A stretch of DNA of 38,835 nt from Hellea sp. (GCA_020629545.1 JAHDDC010000028.1:1-38835); one strand, 5' to 3'. Shown: positions 16,003 to 23,926, counted from the first letter of the stretch. The notes: generated by a model from the sequence alone, not told the origin. Numbers and translations are program-made.

Positions 16003-16599
16003 TTAATCTTCGACGGCGGCTTCGATATGCCTTTGTCGTTCTTCCATCATCCGTTCCCATTCCGCTTCGTTGTTGTACTCTGCAAATTCTATATAAAACT
16101 TATGAGGCGCTTGAATTTCATCCTCATGCTTGACAGGACACCAATAGCGCTCGGTTTCACCTGCTACCATTTTTGCATAGGTGTAAACACCATTGGTATA
16201 TCCGCAATACATGCAGTTGATTTTTTCAAGTCTCGAGAGAAATTTCATTCGGTGACGATCGACAACCACATAGTCCCTGCGTTTAACCTTTGGAATTTCC
16301 CACAAGCGAAAACATATGGCTTGATAAAGTGAAACGGTTATATCCAGAAATAGAGTAGGTATGATCATCAGATAAATAAACGGCGCAGACAATAAATACC
16401 GCAATGCGGGAGAATCGGGCTTCCTGATCGGTTCATGATGCGGTCGGAGCCGTCCGCCGAATTCCCATTTGAAGTCAATTGTTCCATCCGAGAGGCCTTG
16501 CATAAGATCCTCAAAGGGCTGGTAGCCTTTATAGCTTTCGCTCTTTTTTTTGAGTTTATCTAAAAACGCCGAAATATTAGTTTTGATATTGCTTGGCAT
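16003..16599 (-). CDS. Membrane protein with CxxC/CPxxH metal-site motif
   Basis: A 198-residue protein of unknown function. An N-terminal cytoplasmic part is followed by a hydrophobic region (YLLSAPFIYLMIIPTLFLDI and an amphipathic continuation, about 75-105). A likely metal site, NCMYCGYTNG then RYWCPVKHEDE (about 135-165), provides three Cys and one His in a rubredoxin- or zinc-ribbon-like arrangement. The end is strongly helical and charged. The ATG at 16599 has GAGG six bases upstream; earlier ATGs (16605, 16662) lack this. It lies just upstream of fixLJ on the same strand, suggesting an accessory or redox-linked role, though that is inference only. Confidence 0.7.
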   Translation of the reverse strand: MPSNIKTNISAFLDKLKKKSESYKGYQPFEDLMQGLSDGTIDFKWEFGGRLRPHHEPIRKPDSPALRYLLSAPFIYLMIIPTLFLDITVSLYQAICFRLWEIPKVKRRDYVVVDRHRMKFLSRLEKINCMYCGYTNGVYTYAKMVAGETERYWCPVKHEDEIQAPHKFYIEFAEYNNEAEWERMMEERQRHIEAAVED

Positions 16600-16712
16600 A
16601 TTCATCCTCTTCTTTGAATCAGACCTTATCGAAATGCCGTCTGGTTTTTTGACGCCCATCAATAATTCTATCCACTGCAGATTATTATGAGTTCCAAAGA
16701 ATGGAGATCATT

Positions 16713-17108
16713 ATGGAAATTTCTGCCTACATCGCCTTTATCTTCGGCATTTATGTTTTGACCGTCGCGTTGCGAATGTTGTTTAATCCCGCGATCATCA
16801 GGGGCACGATGGATAAATTTGTCGACGACCGACCCTTGATTTTTTTAACGGGCGTCCTGGCGCTTTTAGGCGGCGCAACAATTGTCTGGTTTCATAATCT
16901 CTGGGTCAGTGACTGGCGAGTCGTGGTAACGGTTTTCGGTTGGATGGCATTGATCGAAGGCATTGCCATGATTATCGCGCCATTGTCTCTAACGAAATTC
17001 GCACACTTATTGCTTAAGAGTGACAAAGTCGTGCAGATTCTCGGTTTGCTTTATCTGCCTTTTGGCGCACTTCTTCTCTATTGGGCCTTGCCATATTTTG
17101 GCGGATAA
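16713..17108 (+). CDS. Small four-helix membrane protein
   Basis: A 131-residue protein made of four hydrophobic segments: AYIAFIFGIYVLTVALRMLF, LIFLTGVLALLGGATIVWF, VVVTVFGWMALIEGIAMII, and VVQILGLLYLPFGALLLYWA. It resembles small integral proteins of the DUF2065/DoxX-like size class, but I cannot assign a family with confidence. GGAG lies six bases before the ATG at 16713, favouring it over the ATG at 16701. It ends one base before the start of the oxidoreductase gene, so the two are translationally coupled. It may anchor or supply quinone access to that flavoprotein, which is only a contextual guess. Confidence 0.7.
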   Translation: MEISAYIAFIFGIYVLTVALRMLFNPAIIRGTMDKFVDDRPLIFLTGVLALLGGATIVWFHNLWVSDWRVVVTVFGWMALIEGIAMIIAPLSLTKFAHLLLKSDKVVQILGLLYLPFGALLLYWALPYFGG

Positions 17109-17109
17109 A

Positions 17110-17727
17110 ATGAACACCGCACTTAGCGCCCTTCGATCCGGGCCAAAAGGCCAAAGAACCGTCACTATCCTTTATGGCCACCCTGATACGGATCCGGCAC
17201 GGTTGTGCCATAGTATTATGAACCATTACGCCCGAGCCGTGGAAGCCGTTGGCGCAAAGGTCAATGTCCTTGAAATCGGGCGGATGGAATTCGGAACGTT
17301 GATGTCCGCCGAAGATCAAAAGGCCGGCGCTGTTCCTACAGATATCGACAAGGCACAGGACGCTATTGCTGAAGCCGACAGACTTGTCCTCATATTTCCG
17401 CTCTGGCTGGGATCAATGCCAGGGCGTTTTAAAATGTTTCTGGAACAGGTCTTTCGCCCCGGTTTCGCTTATGATTTTTCCAAAAATGGGCAAGTGAATA
17501 CTTATCTAAAAGGCAAGTCTGCTGATGTCATAGTCACCATGGGCATGCCGCCTTTATTTTATAAATGGTTTTTTCGCGCGCATGGCATGAAAAACCTGAA
17601 ACGGAACATTCTCAATTTTATAGGAGTCAAACCCGTCCGCTTTAAATATATCGGCATGGTTGATAAATTGACATCTGAACGTGCCGATGAATTGTTTCTG
17701 GAGATTGAGAGGTATGCCGCCCGCTAG
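17110..17727 (+). CDS. NAD(P)H-dependent flavodoxin-fold oxidoreductase
   Basis: A 205-residue protein of the flavodoxin_2 / NAD(P)H quinone oxidoreductase family (KefF, YwrO, MdaB relatives). Motifs are VTILYGHPDTDPARLCHSIM at the FMN phosphate loop, DRLVLIFPLWLGSMPGRFKM followed by FLEQVFRPGFAY at the flavin ring, and KSADVIVTMGMPP. It should reduce quinones or other electrophiles by two electrons using FMN or FAD. The ATG at 17110 follows the preceding TAA by one base. The longer frame from 17020 lies inside the upstream gene. A perfect 8-bp palindrome covers its stop codon and may end transcription. A CPA2 antiporter elsewhere in the block recalls KefF-KefC pairing, but the two genes are 11 kb apart. 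Confidence 0.85.
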   Translation: MNTALSALRSGPKGQRTVTILYGHPDTDPARLCHSIMNHYARAVEAVGAKVNVLEIGRMEFGTLMSAEDQKAGAVPTDIDKAQDAIAEADRLVLIFPLWLGSMPGRFKMFLEQVFRPGFAYDFSKNGQVNTYLKGKSADVIVTMGMPPLFYKWFFRAHGMKNLKRNILNFIGVKPVRFKYIGMVDKLTSERADELFLEIERYAAR

Positions 17728-17733
17728 CGGGCG
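17718..17733 (+). terminator. GC-rich hairpin at the end of the oxidoreductase gene
   Basis: CGCCCGCTAGCGGGCG is a perfect palindrome overlapping the TAG stop, followed by CTTATTCTATT. The T-run is weak, so it is a probable but not certain terminator. It also separates the gene from the convergent small gene at 17740. Confidence 0.5.
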
Positions 17734-17739
17734 CTTATT

Positions 17740-17901
17740 CTATTGCGCCAGGAGTAGGATTCTTCTCAGGCCGTAAGCCATTGTCGCGACAAACAACAAC
17801 CCGAGCATAGCAAAAGCCATAAACCATAGGAGCTTTTGCTTAAATGGAATGTCTGAGTCGTCCTCAGAAGGCTCTACGGGTGTGAGATATTGTTTAATCA
17901 T
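17740..17901 (-). CDS. 53-residue single-helix membrane protein
   Basis: A small gene easily missed by length cut-offs. The peptide begins MIKQYLTPVEPSEDDSD, with an acidic cytoplasmic N-terminus, and then has one membrane helix (LLWFMAFAMLGLLFVATMAY) and a short basic end RRILLLAQ. AAGGAG lies nine bases before this ATG; an in-frame ATG at 17910 would add three residues but overlaps the ribosome-binding site. It has no recognisable family. A FixK box lies about 118 bases upstream with no other gene between, so it is a candidate member of the low-oxygen regulon with a long 5' leader. Confidence 0.68.
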   Translation of the reverse strand: MIKQYLTPVEPSEDDSDIPFKQKLLWFMAFAMLGLLFVATMAYGLRRILLLAQ

Positions 17902-18018
17902 GGTAACCATCTCCTTCTTTCACCTTGCTCAGGAGAGCTTGTAGGCTTTTTGGTAAAGGGGTCGCAACAATCGAACCGGGGGAATGGCTGAGTGTTTCCG
18001 GAGGGTGATGATCGAAAG

Positions 18019-18032
18019 TTGACCTCAGTCAA
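18019..18032 (-). promoter_or_regulatory. FixK/Fnr box, TTGACTGAGGTCAA on the minus strand
   Basis: Exact consensus match between the PRPP-synthetase-like gene and the 53-residue gene. No good -10 element is visible at the expected distance on the minus strand, so the start point is uncertain. Any transcript from here to 17901 would carry a leader of about 80 bases. Confidence 0.68.
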
Positions 18033-18042
18033 TTTTAGGAAA

Positions 18043-18963
18043 TCAAACGAGACGGTGGATGGCGGGTATGGTTTTTCGCAGGTAAAACTCAAGAGCGGCC
18101 TCGACAATCAGTTCATGGACGTCGATGACATTACTCGCATGGGGTATTGTATTGGTCGAAATTAGATCAATATCTGCCTGGTCATTGTGATCTTTGTTGC
18201 GGTTTTCAAACAGTGCGTGAATACAAATTGTCTTGGCGACAGTCCCGCCGTATTTAGCAACGGCGTCAGCTGATTGTTTTATGGTTTCTCCAGTAGATGC
18301 GATGTCGTGGACAATCACAATATTATGGTCTTTGAAGGATGTATTTTTGGGGACGCTCAATTTGGTCATATCGTCATTTTGCAAATGTTTTTGCAAAAAA
18401 AGGAAGGGGGCATTGCAAAGTTCGGCCACCCGTCGGACCCAGCGATCTGTTTCCTGATCCGGCCCAACGATCATCGGGTTTTCGATATTTTGATTGATCC
18501 ATTCTGCAATTTTGGGCGCTGACCGGACGACCTCTGGATTGAGAAGAAAAATCTCGTTCAGATTTTTAATCCGGTGCAGGTGAGGATCGACGGTTATGAG
18601 CCAGTCAAAGGCTGGGTTTAAAAGGCGAGCAAAAATTCGTGAGGACAATGCCTCTCCGGGATTAAAGACCTGATCTTGACGCATATAAGGGAGATAAGGT
18701 GCGACGAGTCCAATGCGACGAGCGCTCATATTCGCGCAATTGAGCGCCGTTAAAAGCAATGGAACAATTTTCTCATTCGGGTGGGAGAGATCCGCTACAA
18801 TTATTACCTCTCGTCCTCTTACGTTTGAGTTCACCCGGATATAGGTTTCACCGTCGGGAAAGGTTTTGTGGACCAGATTCCCACTTTCACCGTAAAGTTT
18901 CTGCGTGAGTTTTTTGGCGAGATCTTCATGCCCTAAATTCAGTATGACAGGCGTTTTAGACAT
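18043..18963 (-). CDS. Divergent ribose-phosphate pyrophosphokinase (PRPP synthetase-like)
   Basis: A 306-residue protein with the two-domain phosphoribosyltransferase fold of PRPP synthetases. Visible signatures are FPDGETYIRV (N-terminal), LLTALNCANMSARRIGLVAPYLPYMRQD, the metal/ATP region TVDPHLHRIKNLNEIF, IVGPDQETDRWV, and the PRPP-binding loop VIVHDIASTGETI. The canonical loop is VxVDDxxxTGxT; here His replaces the first acidic residue and Ala-Ser follows. It should make or use PRPP, but this divergence and its context away from housekeeping genes suggest a specialised paralogue. It overlaps the upstream receiver-like gene by 8 bases, so the two are an operon. The N-terminal dimer part is shorter than in the usual 315-residue enzyme. 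Confidence 0.82.
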   Translation of the reverse strand: MSKTPVILNLGHEDLAKKLTQKLYGESGNLVHKTFPDGETYIRVNSNVRGREVIIVADLSHPNEKIVPLLLTALNCANMSARRIGLVAPYLPYMRQDQVFNPGEALSSRIFARLLNPAFDWLITVDPHLHRIKNLNEIFLLNPEVVRSAPKIAEWINQNIENPMIVGPDQETDRWVRRVAELCNAPFLFLQKHLQNDDMTKLSVPKNTSFKDHNIVIVHDIASTGETIKQSADAVAKYGGTVAKTICIHALFENRNKDHNDQADIDLISTNTIPHASNVIDVHELIVEAALEFYLRKTIPAIHRLV

Positions 18964-19309
18964 AATCTTTTGTCAGCGCATTCACCTGGCTAACGAGTTC
19001 ACCAATAGCATAGGGGCGAAGAAGAAGGGTTCCGCGCGCTATTGTGAGGCTTTTGCCATCGTCTGGGAAGTCATTACGGTTTCCAATTACGACAAGTCCA
19101 GGACTAGATTTTGAATTGATGAACTTATCCAAGAGAGAAAATCCGGCTGGTTCCTTGGCATCCAGGTCAATCAGAACAACGTCATCTGAAAAAACCAGAT
19201 CAACGCAGTTTTCAGTAAACCTCCGTTTTGCCACGCGAAGATCGTTTAGAGCTAGAATGTCTTCAATCTGAGAAAGATCCGCCCCCTGTGTATCTGCCAG
19301 ATATATCAT
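18956..19309 (-). CDS. Receiver-like (CheY-fold) stand-alone protein
   Basis: A 117-residue protein with the alternating pattern of a response-regulator receiver: MIYLADTQGADLSQIEDIL (first strand, acidic pocket reduced), VVLIDLDAKEPAGFSLLDKF (the acceptor Asp position is kept), GLVVIGNRND, and LLLRPYAIGELVSQV, where the conserved Lys-Pro is Arg-Pro. It has no output domain. It may act as a phosphate sink, a dimerisation partner or a degenerate receiver. AAAGGAC precedes the ATG at 19309; the frame start at 19333 is less likely. A FixK box lies 52 bases upstream. A similarly degenerate receiver occurs at 36890-37282. Confidence 0.65.
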   Translation of the reverse strand: MIYLADTQGADLSQIEDILALNDLRVAKRRFTENCVDLVFSDDVVLIDLDAKEPAGFSLLDKFINSKSSPGLVVIGNRNDFPDDGKSLTIARGTLLLRPYAIGELVSQVNALTKDYV

Positions 19310-19360
19310 AATTTGTCCTTTGGTCTTGGTCACGTCTTACGAGTTGTAAGGACCGTAAAA

Positions 19361-19374
19361 TTGACGGCCATCAA
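19361..19374. promoter_or_regulatory. FixK/Fnr box, TTGACGGCCATCAA, in a divergent region
   Basis: Exact consensus match. Towards hsp20 a TAGAAT -10-like element at 19400-19405 fits a start near 19409-19412, at the -41.5 spacing. Towards the receiver-like gene at 19309 the distance (58 bases) also permits activation, but no clear -10 is seen. Confidence 0.8.
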
Positions 19375-19447
19375 TTTTTGAGAACTCGGCTCGGATACTT
19401 AGAATGCATGCCGAGGGTTTATCGGTTCAGAATTAAAGGAGCGATTT

Positions 19448-20002
19448 ATGAGCAAGAAGAAGAGTAAAACTGACAAGGTGAAAAAGGCCGAAGTTAAGCC
19501 TGTTGAAGATAGGACAGCCGAAACGGCTAAGACGTCGACCAATAGCTGGCCTTTTGAAGCCGGAATTTTCACCCGGTTCGACAATCTACGCAAAGAGATG
19601 GATCATGTTTTCAATCAGTTCAACGACCGATTTGGTTTGTTTCATGCCGCAAGTGATTTACCATCCCAAGTTCCAAACTGGGATGTCAGTGAAACGGAAA
19701 ATCAAATCCTGATCGCCGTTGAAATGCCAGGGATTGCGCAAGACGATATCGACGTATCAATTAATGATAATGTCTTGTCCATTAGCGGCGAGAAACAGGA
19801 TAGCCGTGAAACCAATGACGAAAATCGCCGCGTCAGTGAACGTAGTTTTGGCCGGTTTGAACGCTCTATGACTTTACCCTTTTCCTGTGGTCCGGAGTGC
19901 GTCGCGGCCGAATACAGCAATGGAGTCTTGAATATCACAATCGAGAAGCCGGCAATTGAGAATTCTATAGTTCAGAAAGTCGAAATTAAAACTGCGGCTT
20001 AA
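19448..20002 (+). CDS. Small heat shock protein, Hsp20/alpha-crystallin family
   Basis: A 184-residue small heat shock protein. A lysine-rich N-terminus (about 25 residues) precedes a linker and the alpha-crystallin domain from PNWDVSETENQILIAVEMPG, through DDIDVSINDNVLSISGEKQ, to RSFGRFERSMTLPF and the closing EYSNGVLNITIEKP. It should hold unfolding proteins in oligomers without ATP. AAAGGAG lies upstream of the ATG. The promoter carries a FixK box with a well-placed -10, and a strong intrinsic terminator follows. Oxygen-linked control of an Hsp20 recalls HspX in mycobacterial dormancy, as an analogy only. Confidence 0.9.
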   Translation: MSKKKSKTDKVKKAEVKPVEDRTAETAKTSTNSWPFEAGIFTRFDNLRKEMDHVFNQFNDRFGLFHAASDLPSQVPNWDVSETENQILIAVEMPGIAQDDIDVSINDNVLSISGEKQDSRETNDENRRVSERSFGRFERSMTLPFSCGPECVAAEYSNGVLNITIEKPAIENSIVQKVEIKTAA

Positions 20003-20080
20003 GGCCTTAGATAGCGTAGCGGTTTCAGTGCCGCTCGCACCTCAGGACAATCGTCCAAACATTTTCCCAGCACTAACTTG

Positions 20081-20108
20081 ACGCCTTCCTTGTGAAGGCG
20101 TTTTTTTT
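20081..20108 (+). terminator. Intrinsic terminator after hsp20
   Basis: Stem ACGCCTTC (20081-20088), loop CTTGT, stem GAAGGCGT (20094-20101), and then a run of eight T (20101-20108). It terminates hsp20, and the T-run abuts the next FixK box. Confidence 0.9.
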
Positions 20109-20120
20109 GATAGCTATCAA
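20107..20120 (+). promoter_or_regulatory. FixK/Fnr box, TTGATAGCTATCAA (perfect palindrome)
   Basis: A fully symmetrical consensus site, centred 61 bases before the first universal stress gene (ATG 20175). The -41.5 rule puts the transcript start near 20155, leaving a 20-base leader with ACGGAGGA. Confidence 0.85.
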
Positions 20121-20174
20121 TTTTATATCTTCGAAAACTCGCATTGTGACCTCAACCTGCAACGGAGGAAAACA

Positions 20175-21008
20175 ATGAAAACGATTTTAGCGTCGCTCAC
20201 CAACCTTAATCGAACTAATGATATTTTGGCGGCGACAATGGAGCTTGCCGCTCTCTATGATGGTCACGTCATCGGGCATTATCCGATCCCGGCCAGCTTT
20301 ACACTGGCCATCTCAGATCCGGCAGGTGCTGTTCCTTTCGATGATTCAGTGAAAAAACTTTATGAGGCTCATAAACCCGAGGTCAAAGCCAGCTTTGACG
20401 AAGTTTTTGGTAAATCCGGATTGCCTTATGAATGGCGAGAGGAACAAAGGGGCGAAACAGTACTAACAAAGGCTACTCTATCGCATGGACGACAATGTGA
20501 TTTAATCGTATTGGGCCAGGACGAAGCCGGATCCAAAGAAGCCTTTGATAGCGCCAGATTTATCTCAGATATTATCTTGGGAGCCGGGCGACCTGTTCTT
20601 GTTGTTCCGCCGGGGCTGCAAAATGTGAGTTTTAAGCGTGTCGCAGTAGGATGGAATGCGTCTCGAGAAGCTTGCCGCGCCGCATTTGACAGTCTTCCTA
20701 TTCTGCAAAAGGCCGATGATGTGTTTCTGATTTGGGTCAACCCGGAAAAGAAGCCGGATAAGGCTGGTAAATTGCCCGGGGCTGAACTTGCGGCGGCACT
20801 CGCCAGACATGATGTCAATGTGACCGCGCAGGGACTGAGTAATCGTAAAAAGCATGCCTCTGCTTTGGCCGAATATGTCGAAGCCAATAATATCGATCTG
20901 CTTGTTCTGGGGGCCTACGGCCATATGCGATTGCGCGAACAGCTCCTCGGTGGCGTCACCGAATATTTCATTAAAAACCTGACCTGTCCGGTTCTCTTTT
21001 CAAATTAG
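20175..21008 (+). CDS. Universal stress protein, tandem UspA domains (first of two)
   Basis: A 277-residue protein with two UspA domains. Each begins with a KTILASLTN- or FKRVAVGWNASREA-type strand. The second keeps the ATP-binding signature G-x2-G-x9-G in LLVLGAYGHMRLREQLLGGV followed by TEYFIKNLTCPVLF. The first domain ends ILGAGRPVLVVPPG. UspA proteins bind ATP or AMP and support survival under starvation and hypoxia. GGAGG precedes the start, and a palindromic FixK box drives it. The next gene, 11 bases downstream, is its paralogue, indicating a tandem duplication kept in one operon. Confidence 0.9.
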   Translation: MKTILASLTNLNRTNDILAATMELAALYDGHVIGHYPIPASFTLAISDPAGAVPFDDSVKKLYEAHKPEVKASFDEVFGKSGLPYEWREEQRGETVLTKATLSHGRQCDLIVLGQDEAGSKEAFDSARFISDIILGAGRPVLVVPPGLQNVSFKRVAVGWNASREACRAAFDSLPILQKADDVFLIWVNPEKKPDKAGKLPGAELAAALARHDVNVTAQGLSNRKKHASALAEYVEANNIDLLVLGAYGHMRLREQLLGGVTEYFIKNLTCPVLFSN

Positions 21009-21019
21009 GAGCATCTGAA

Positions 21020-21850
21020 ATGAAAAAATCGATCAAAACCATTTTAGTGTCCCTCAATGAGAGGGGATGTTTTGAAGCCAATATGTTGATGGCCTCAAAA
21101 CTCGCACGGCAATTCGACGCTCATCTGATTGGGCTCTATGTCGTCCCGTCAGTAATACTTTACGAAACCCCGTACAGCTATGGGGGGCATATTGCTTCCA
21201 CTCATTTGCATAAGCTTTACCGTTCCAGAGCTGCAGAAATCGAAGACCAATTCGAAGATTTCGTTCGAAAAGACGGTTTGAAAGGCGAGTGGCGCCGAAT
21301 ACATTCAGGAGGTCACTTTATTACCGACTCAGTCATAGAACATGGCCGTGAAGCTGATCTTATCATTCTTGGTGATGACAAAACCTTCCAATCAGATAAG
21401 GAGTTTGCAGCGCGTGTTATTCAAGCGACTGGACGGCCAGTTTTAGTAATTCCGAGCACGTTCAAAAAAGAGCCATCTTTTGATTACATTACGGTTGGTT
21501 GGGACGGGTCCCGCGAGGCCGCTCGCGCCGCGTTCGATGCCATCCCGCTTTTACAATCTGCGAAGCGTACAGAAATCGTCTGTGTGAACGCTCATAAGGA
21601 ACGGGAAATCACTGGTGACTTGCCTGGCGCAGAGCTCGCGACAAGTTTGGCGAGTTACGACATAGCTGTCGAAACGATCAATGAGCGTTCGCGGAAATCT
21701 CCGGAGAAAGTTCTAAAGGAACGCGCTCAGACCGCTGATCTTTTGGTTGTCGGTGCCTATGGGCATTCAAGATTGCGAGAGAGTATATTTGGTGGAGTGA
21801 CAAATGCCTTCCTCCAGTCTCTTCCTTGCCCGGTTTTAATGTCTAACTAA
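21020..21850 (+). CDS. Universal stress protein, tandem UspA domains (second of two)
   Basis: A 276-residue paralogue of the gene just upstream, with the same layout: KTILVSLNERGCFEANMLMA, a first domain ending QATGRPVLVIPST, the second opening YITVGWDGSREAARAAFDAI, and the G-x2-G-x9-G signature in GAYGHSRLRESIFGGVTNAF. Its identity to the neighbour is clear along the length but moderate, so the duplication is old. An AGGAGC-type site sits in the 11-base gap. Co-expression from the FixK promoter at 20107 is likely, and the small gene at 21862 probably belongs to the same transcript. Confidence 0.9.
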   Translation: MKKSIKTILVSLNERGCFEANMLMASKLARQFDAHLIGLYVVPSVILYETPYSYGGHIASTHLHKLYRSRAAEIEDQFEDFVRKDGLKGEWRRIHSGGHFITDSVIEHGREADLIILGDDKTFQSDKEFAARVIQATGRPVLVIPSTFKKEPSFDYITVGWDGSREAARAAFDAIPLLQSAKRTEIVCVNAHKEREITGDLPGAELATSLASYDIAVETINERSRKSPEKVLKERAQTADLLVVGAYGHSRLRESIFGGVTNAFLQSLPCPVLMSN

Positions 21851-21861
21851 AGGAGACAATT

Positions 21862-22248
21862 ATGCATAAAATTCGACTAGAATTGGCGCGAAATGAAGGG
21901 TTTCCCAATGGTAGTTCCTTCCATGGTTATGAGATTGTTGCGCCCCTCAATGAGAAAAACCATCTAGATCATGTGGCATGGCGCAAATTACGCGAAAAGT
22001 GTCGGGTCGTGAAGTTTTGGGGGCATGCAGAGCATCAAGTTGGGCATCTTGGACACAATCAGGGCGGCACCTGGTATTTCCATTACGACGTCGCAGGCGA
22101 TGAAAACGCAGACGACAAAGGATTTAAATTTCATACGGAAGCCTTTGTGGCCGGAGAGTACGTATCCGTATTGGAAGCCGACGGTGATGAAATGATCTAT
22201 CAGGTGGTAAGCGTCGAGGAGATAATGCTTCCCGTTGGAAGCCCATAA
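21862..22248 (+). CDS. Conserved-looking small protein, function unknown
   Basis: A 128-residue soluble protein beginning MHKIRLELARNEGFPNGSSF. It is rich in His and aromatic residues (HGYEIVAPLNEKNHLDHVAW, FWGHAEHQVGHLGHNQGG), followed by a beta-strand-like half (TWYFHYDV, FHTEAFVAGEYVSVLEADG). The His cluster could bind metal, but no catalytic pattern is recognisable. AAGGAGA lies before the ATG, 11 bases after the second Usp gene, so it completes a three-gene FixK-controlled operon. A short hairpin, GCTTCC-CGTT-GGAAGC, falls in its last codons. Confidence 0.75.
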   Translation: MHKIRLELARNEGFPNGSSFHGYEIVAPLNEKNHLDHVAWRKLREKCRVVKFWGHAEHQVGHLGHNQGGTWYFHYDVAGDENADDKGFKFHTEAFVAGEYVSVLEADGDEMIYQVVSVEEIMLPVGSP

Positions 22249-22259
22249 GAAGGTAAAAT

Positions 22260-22273
22260 TTGACCGGGATCAA
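22260..22273 (+). promoter_or_regulatory. FixK/Fnr box, TTGACCGGGATCAA, driving small RNA copy A
   Basis: Exact consensus match 12 bases after the preceding gene. No protein gene follows on the plus strand. Its centre is 40.5 bases before the conserved first base of the RNA copy at 22307, the spacing of a class II activated promoter. Confidence 0.85.
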
Positions 22274-22306
22274 ATTTTGAATGCCCGCACGTGTTAAGAG
22301 TCAGAT

Positions 22307-22459
22307 GTTGCTTCAAAGAGCACTTGGAAAACGATAAACGTATAGGGCAATTGCCTGAAACGATTGTCCCCACACCAAAGTCGCGATGACATGAAGTAAC
22401 AGATTGAGGCCTGCAAAAGCGATGGAAATTCCTAAGCCCCTTGCAGGCCTCAATTGTTT
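22307..22459 (+). ncRNA. Putative FixK-activated small RNA, copy A
   Basis: About 153 bases between a FixK box and the end of the ATP-grasp gene, homologous to 27427-27576. It has a 5' hairpin TGCTT-CAAA-GAGCA (22309-22322), a middle block containing GTCGCGATGACATGAAGT, and a 3' stem of 14 perfect pairs (22403-22416 with 22441-22454, ATTGAGGCCTGCAA) followed by TGTTTG. Reading frames are not shared with the second copy (the aligned frame meets TGA), so it is not a conserved peptide. The 24-base loop is long for a terminator, and the T-run here is weaker than in copy B. I infer an oxygen-responsive regulatory RNA; its targets are unknown. Confidence 0.68.
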
Positions 22460-22465
22460 GCGCAC

Positions 22466-23926
22466 TCAATTAAGATTGGCGTTTATTTCTTTCTGGATGG
22501 CATTGATCTTTTTTGCACTCAGCCCAACTAAAGTGACAAGTTTGACGTTTCCGGATTTGGGTAAAAGGTAGATATATCCTTTGTCTCCATCTGAGCTGAG
22601 TGTTTGAAGCCCATTGTCGTTCAGTATCTTCTCAATATCCAATTCAGTTTCTTCGTTCAGATATCGCTGGAAAACATAGGGCGAATGAGAGGGATATTCA
22701 CTCTGAAACCGGTTGGCGACCGTCATAGGGATGGAAACACCGCCCCAGCGGGCGTTGGCCTCTATCCAGTGAATAATGGGCGGCAGGTCATCTCGTTGAA
22801 TAAGAACTGTGTCCAGGCTCAAACGTCCATAATATCCCATTTGCTGTAAACAAAAGGAGATATCAAAAGCCTCCCGGCAGATCTTTTTTGTGAGTTCCAG
22901 TGAATATTGAGCCCGCCGTGCACCAACAAACGTCCCTTGTTCTCCAGCGACGATTTGTTCGAAAACACCTTCGATGACGGGAAGTCCAAATTCAAGTTTC
23001 GGCACCCAAATCTGCACGGAAGGGCTGTCGATGACATGACTATCCCAAACGCCGACCAATAAGGGTTCGCCCGTGTGCCAATCTTTGAGCCCTAATAGGT
23101 CTGAAATATAGCTATAAAGTGCGTCTTTGCTGATATTTTGAATGATTTCAGAGCTCAGCCGAATATTCCCCATGCCGCCCGCGCTCGCCGGTAATTTCAG
23201 GACGAGGTGTTTATGGTTTTGGGCCAGATCCAAGACATTTTGCATGACGGCCGCTTTTGACGTTAAACCCTGAGTGACGGGGATAGCCCGATCTCCATGG
23301 ATGCGACGCACCAGACCAGCAAACCAGATTTTATCATTAGCGCACAAAGTCATAACCGGTAGAGAGCCCGCAACTTTTACGGGGGTCTGGGATTTGTCTG
23401 CGATTGTTTTTGCTAGGTGCCAGACATCCGGCGAACTTTGGTAGGGGACGATGTTTATCACACCCGCTATTTTGGCGGCTTCAGCCAAGCGTTCAATAAG
23501 CGCGCTATTGTTATAAGCTGTTTGTGCAAGAGTTTCGTCATCCTTGCGATTAAGTCTAATGATATTCGGACGGCCAAGACCTGAGTCTGACAGAGACTGT
23601 TCAAAATTTCTATCCCGACGAAGACTGGTCAAAAAGAAATCTTCATCTCCAGCCAATCCTAGCATGCGGTATTCATAAGATTGTGCGCTGCTTTCTGGGA
23701 TGAGATCCACGACTCTGTGGTCTTCGAAGTAAATGGTCGGTCCAGATTCCCAACCGGGGTTGACCAAAGGTCCAAATAGATCCTGCCGACTAATCGCAGG
23801 TTCTAGATTACGATAATCGCGGGCAATTGAACTTAATTTTTCATAAGTTTCTTGGTCAGTCTCAGAATTGCAGCTTCGAACGATCGGCCATGGTGTTGTT
23901 TTGCGTTTCTTTTTTTCAATTCTCAT
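22466..23926 (-). CDS. ATP-grasp family protein of unknown substrate
   Basis: A 486-residue soluble protein. The C-terminal half has ATP-grasp features: a phosphate-loop-like LVLKLPASAGGMGNIRLSS, a substrate-side segment GEPLLVGVWDSHVIDSPSVQ, and the metal-binding end HWIEANARWGGVSIPM (the family's E.N.R.GG pattern). The N-terminal half resembles the pre-ATP-grasp region of peptide or amino-acid ligases. It should form an acyl-phosphate from ATP and ligate it to an amine or thiol. The gene overlaps the hemerythrin gene by 11 bases, so both are translated from one FixK-controlled transcript. The product cannot be predicted. Confidence 0.75.
   Translation of the reverse strand: MRIEKKKRKTTPWPIVRSCNSETDQETYEKLSSIARDYRNLEPAISRQDLFGPLVNPGWESGPTIYFEDHRVVDLIPESSAQSYEYRMLGLAGDEDFFLTSLRRDRNFEQSLSDSGLGRPNIIRLNRKDDETLAQTAYNNSALIERLAEAAKIAGVINIVPYQSSPDVWHLAKTIADKSQTPVKVAGSLPVMTLCANDKIWFAGLVRRIHGDRAIPVTQGLTSKAAVMQNVLDLAQNHKHLVLKLPASAGGMGNIRLSSEIIQNISKDALYSYISDLLGLKDWHTGEPLLVGVWDSHVIDSPSVQIWVPKLEFGLPVIEGVFEQIVAGEQGTFVGARRAQYSLELTKKICREAFDISFCLQQMGYYGRLSLDTVLIQRDDLPPIIHWIEANARWGGVSIPMTVANRFQSEYPSHSPYVFQRYLNEETELDIEKILNDNGLQTLSSDGDKGYIYLLPKSGNVKLVTLVGLSAKKINAIQKEINANLN

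Noticed and set aside
22227..22242. GCTTCC-CGTT-GGAAGC hairpin as a terminator of the usp operon
   Set aside because: It lies inside the last codons of the 21862-22248 gene and is not followed by a T-run.
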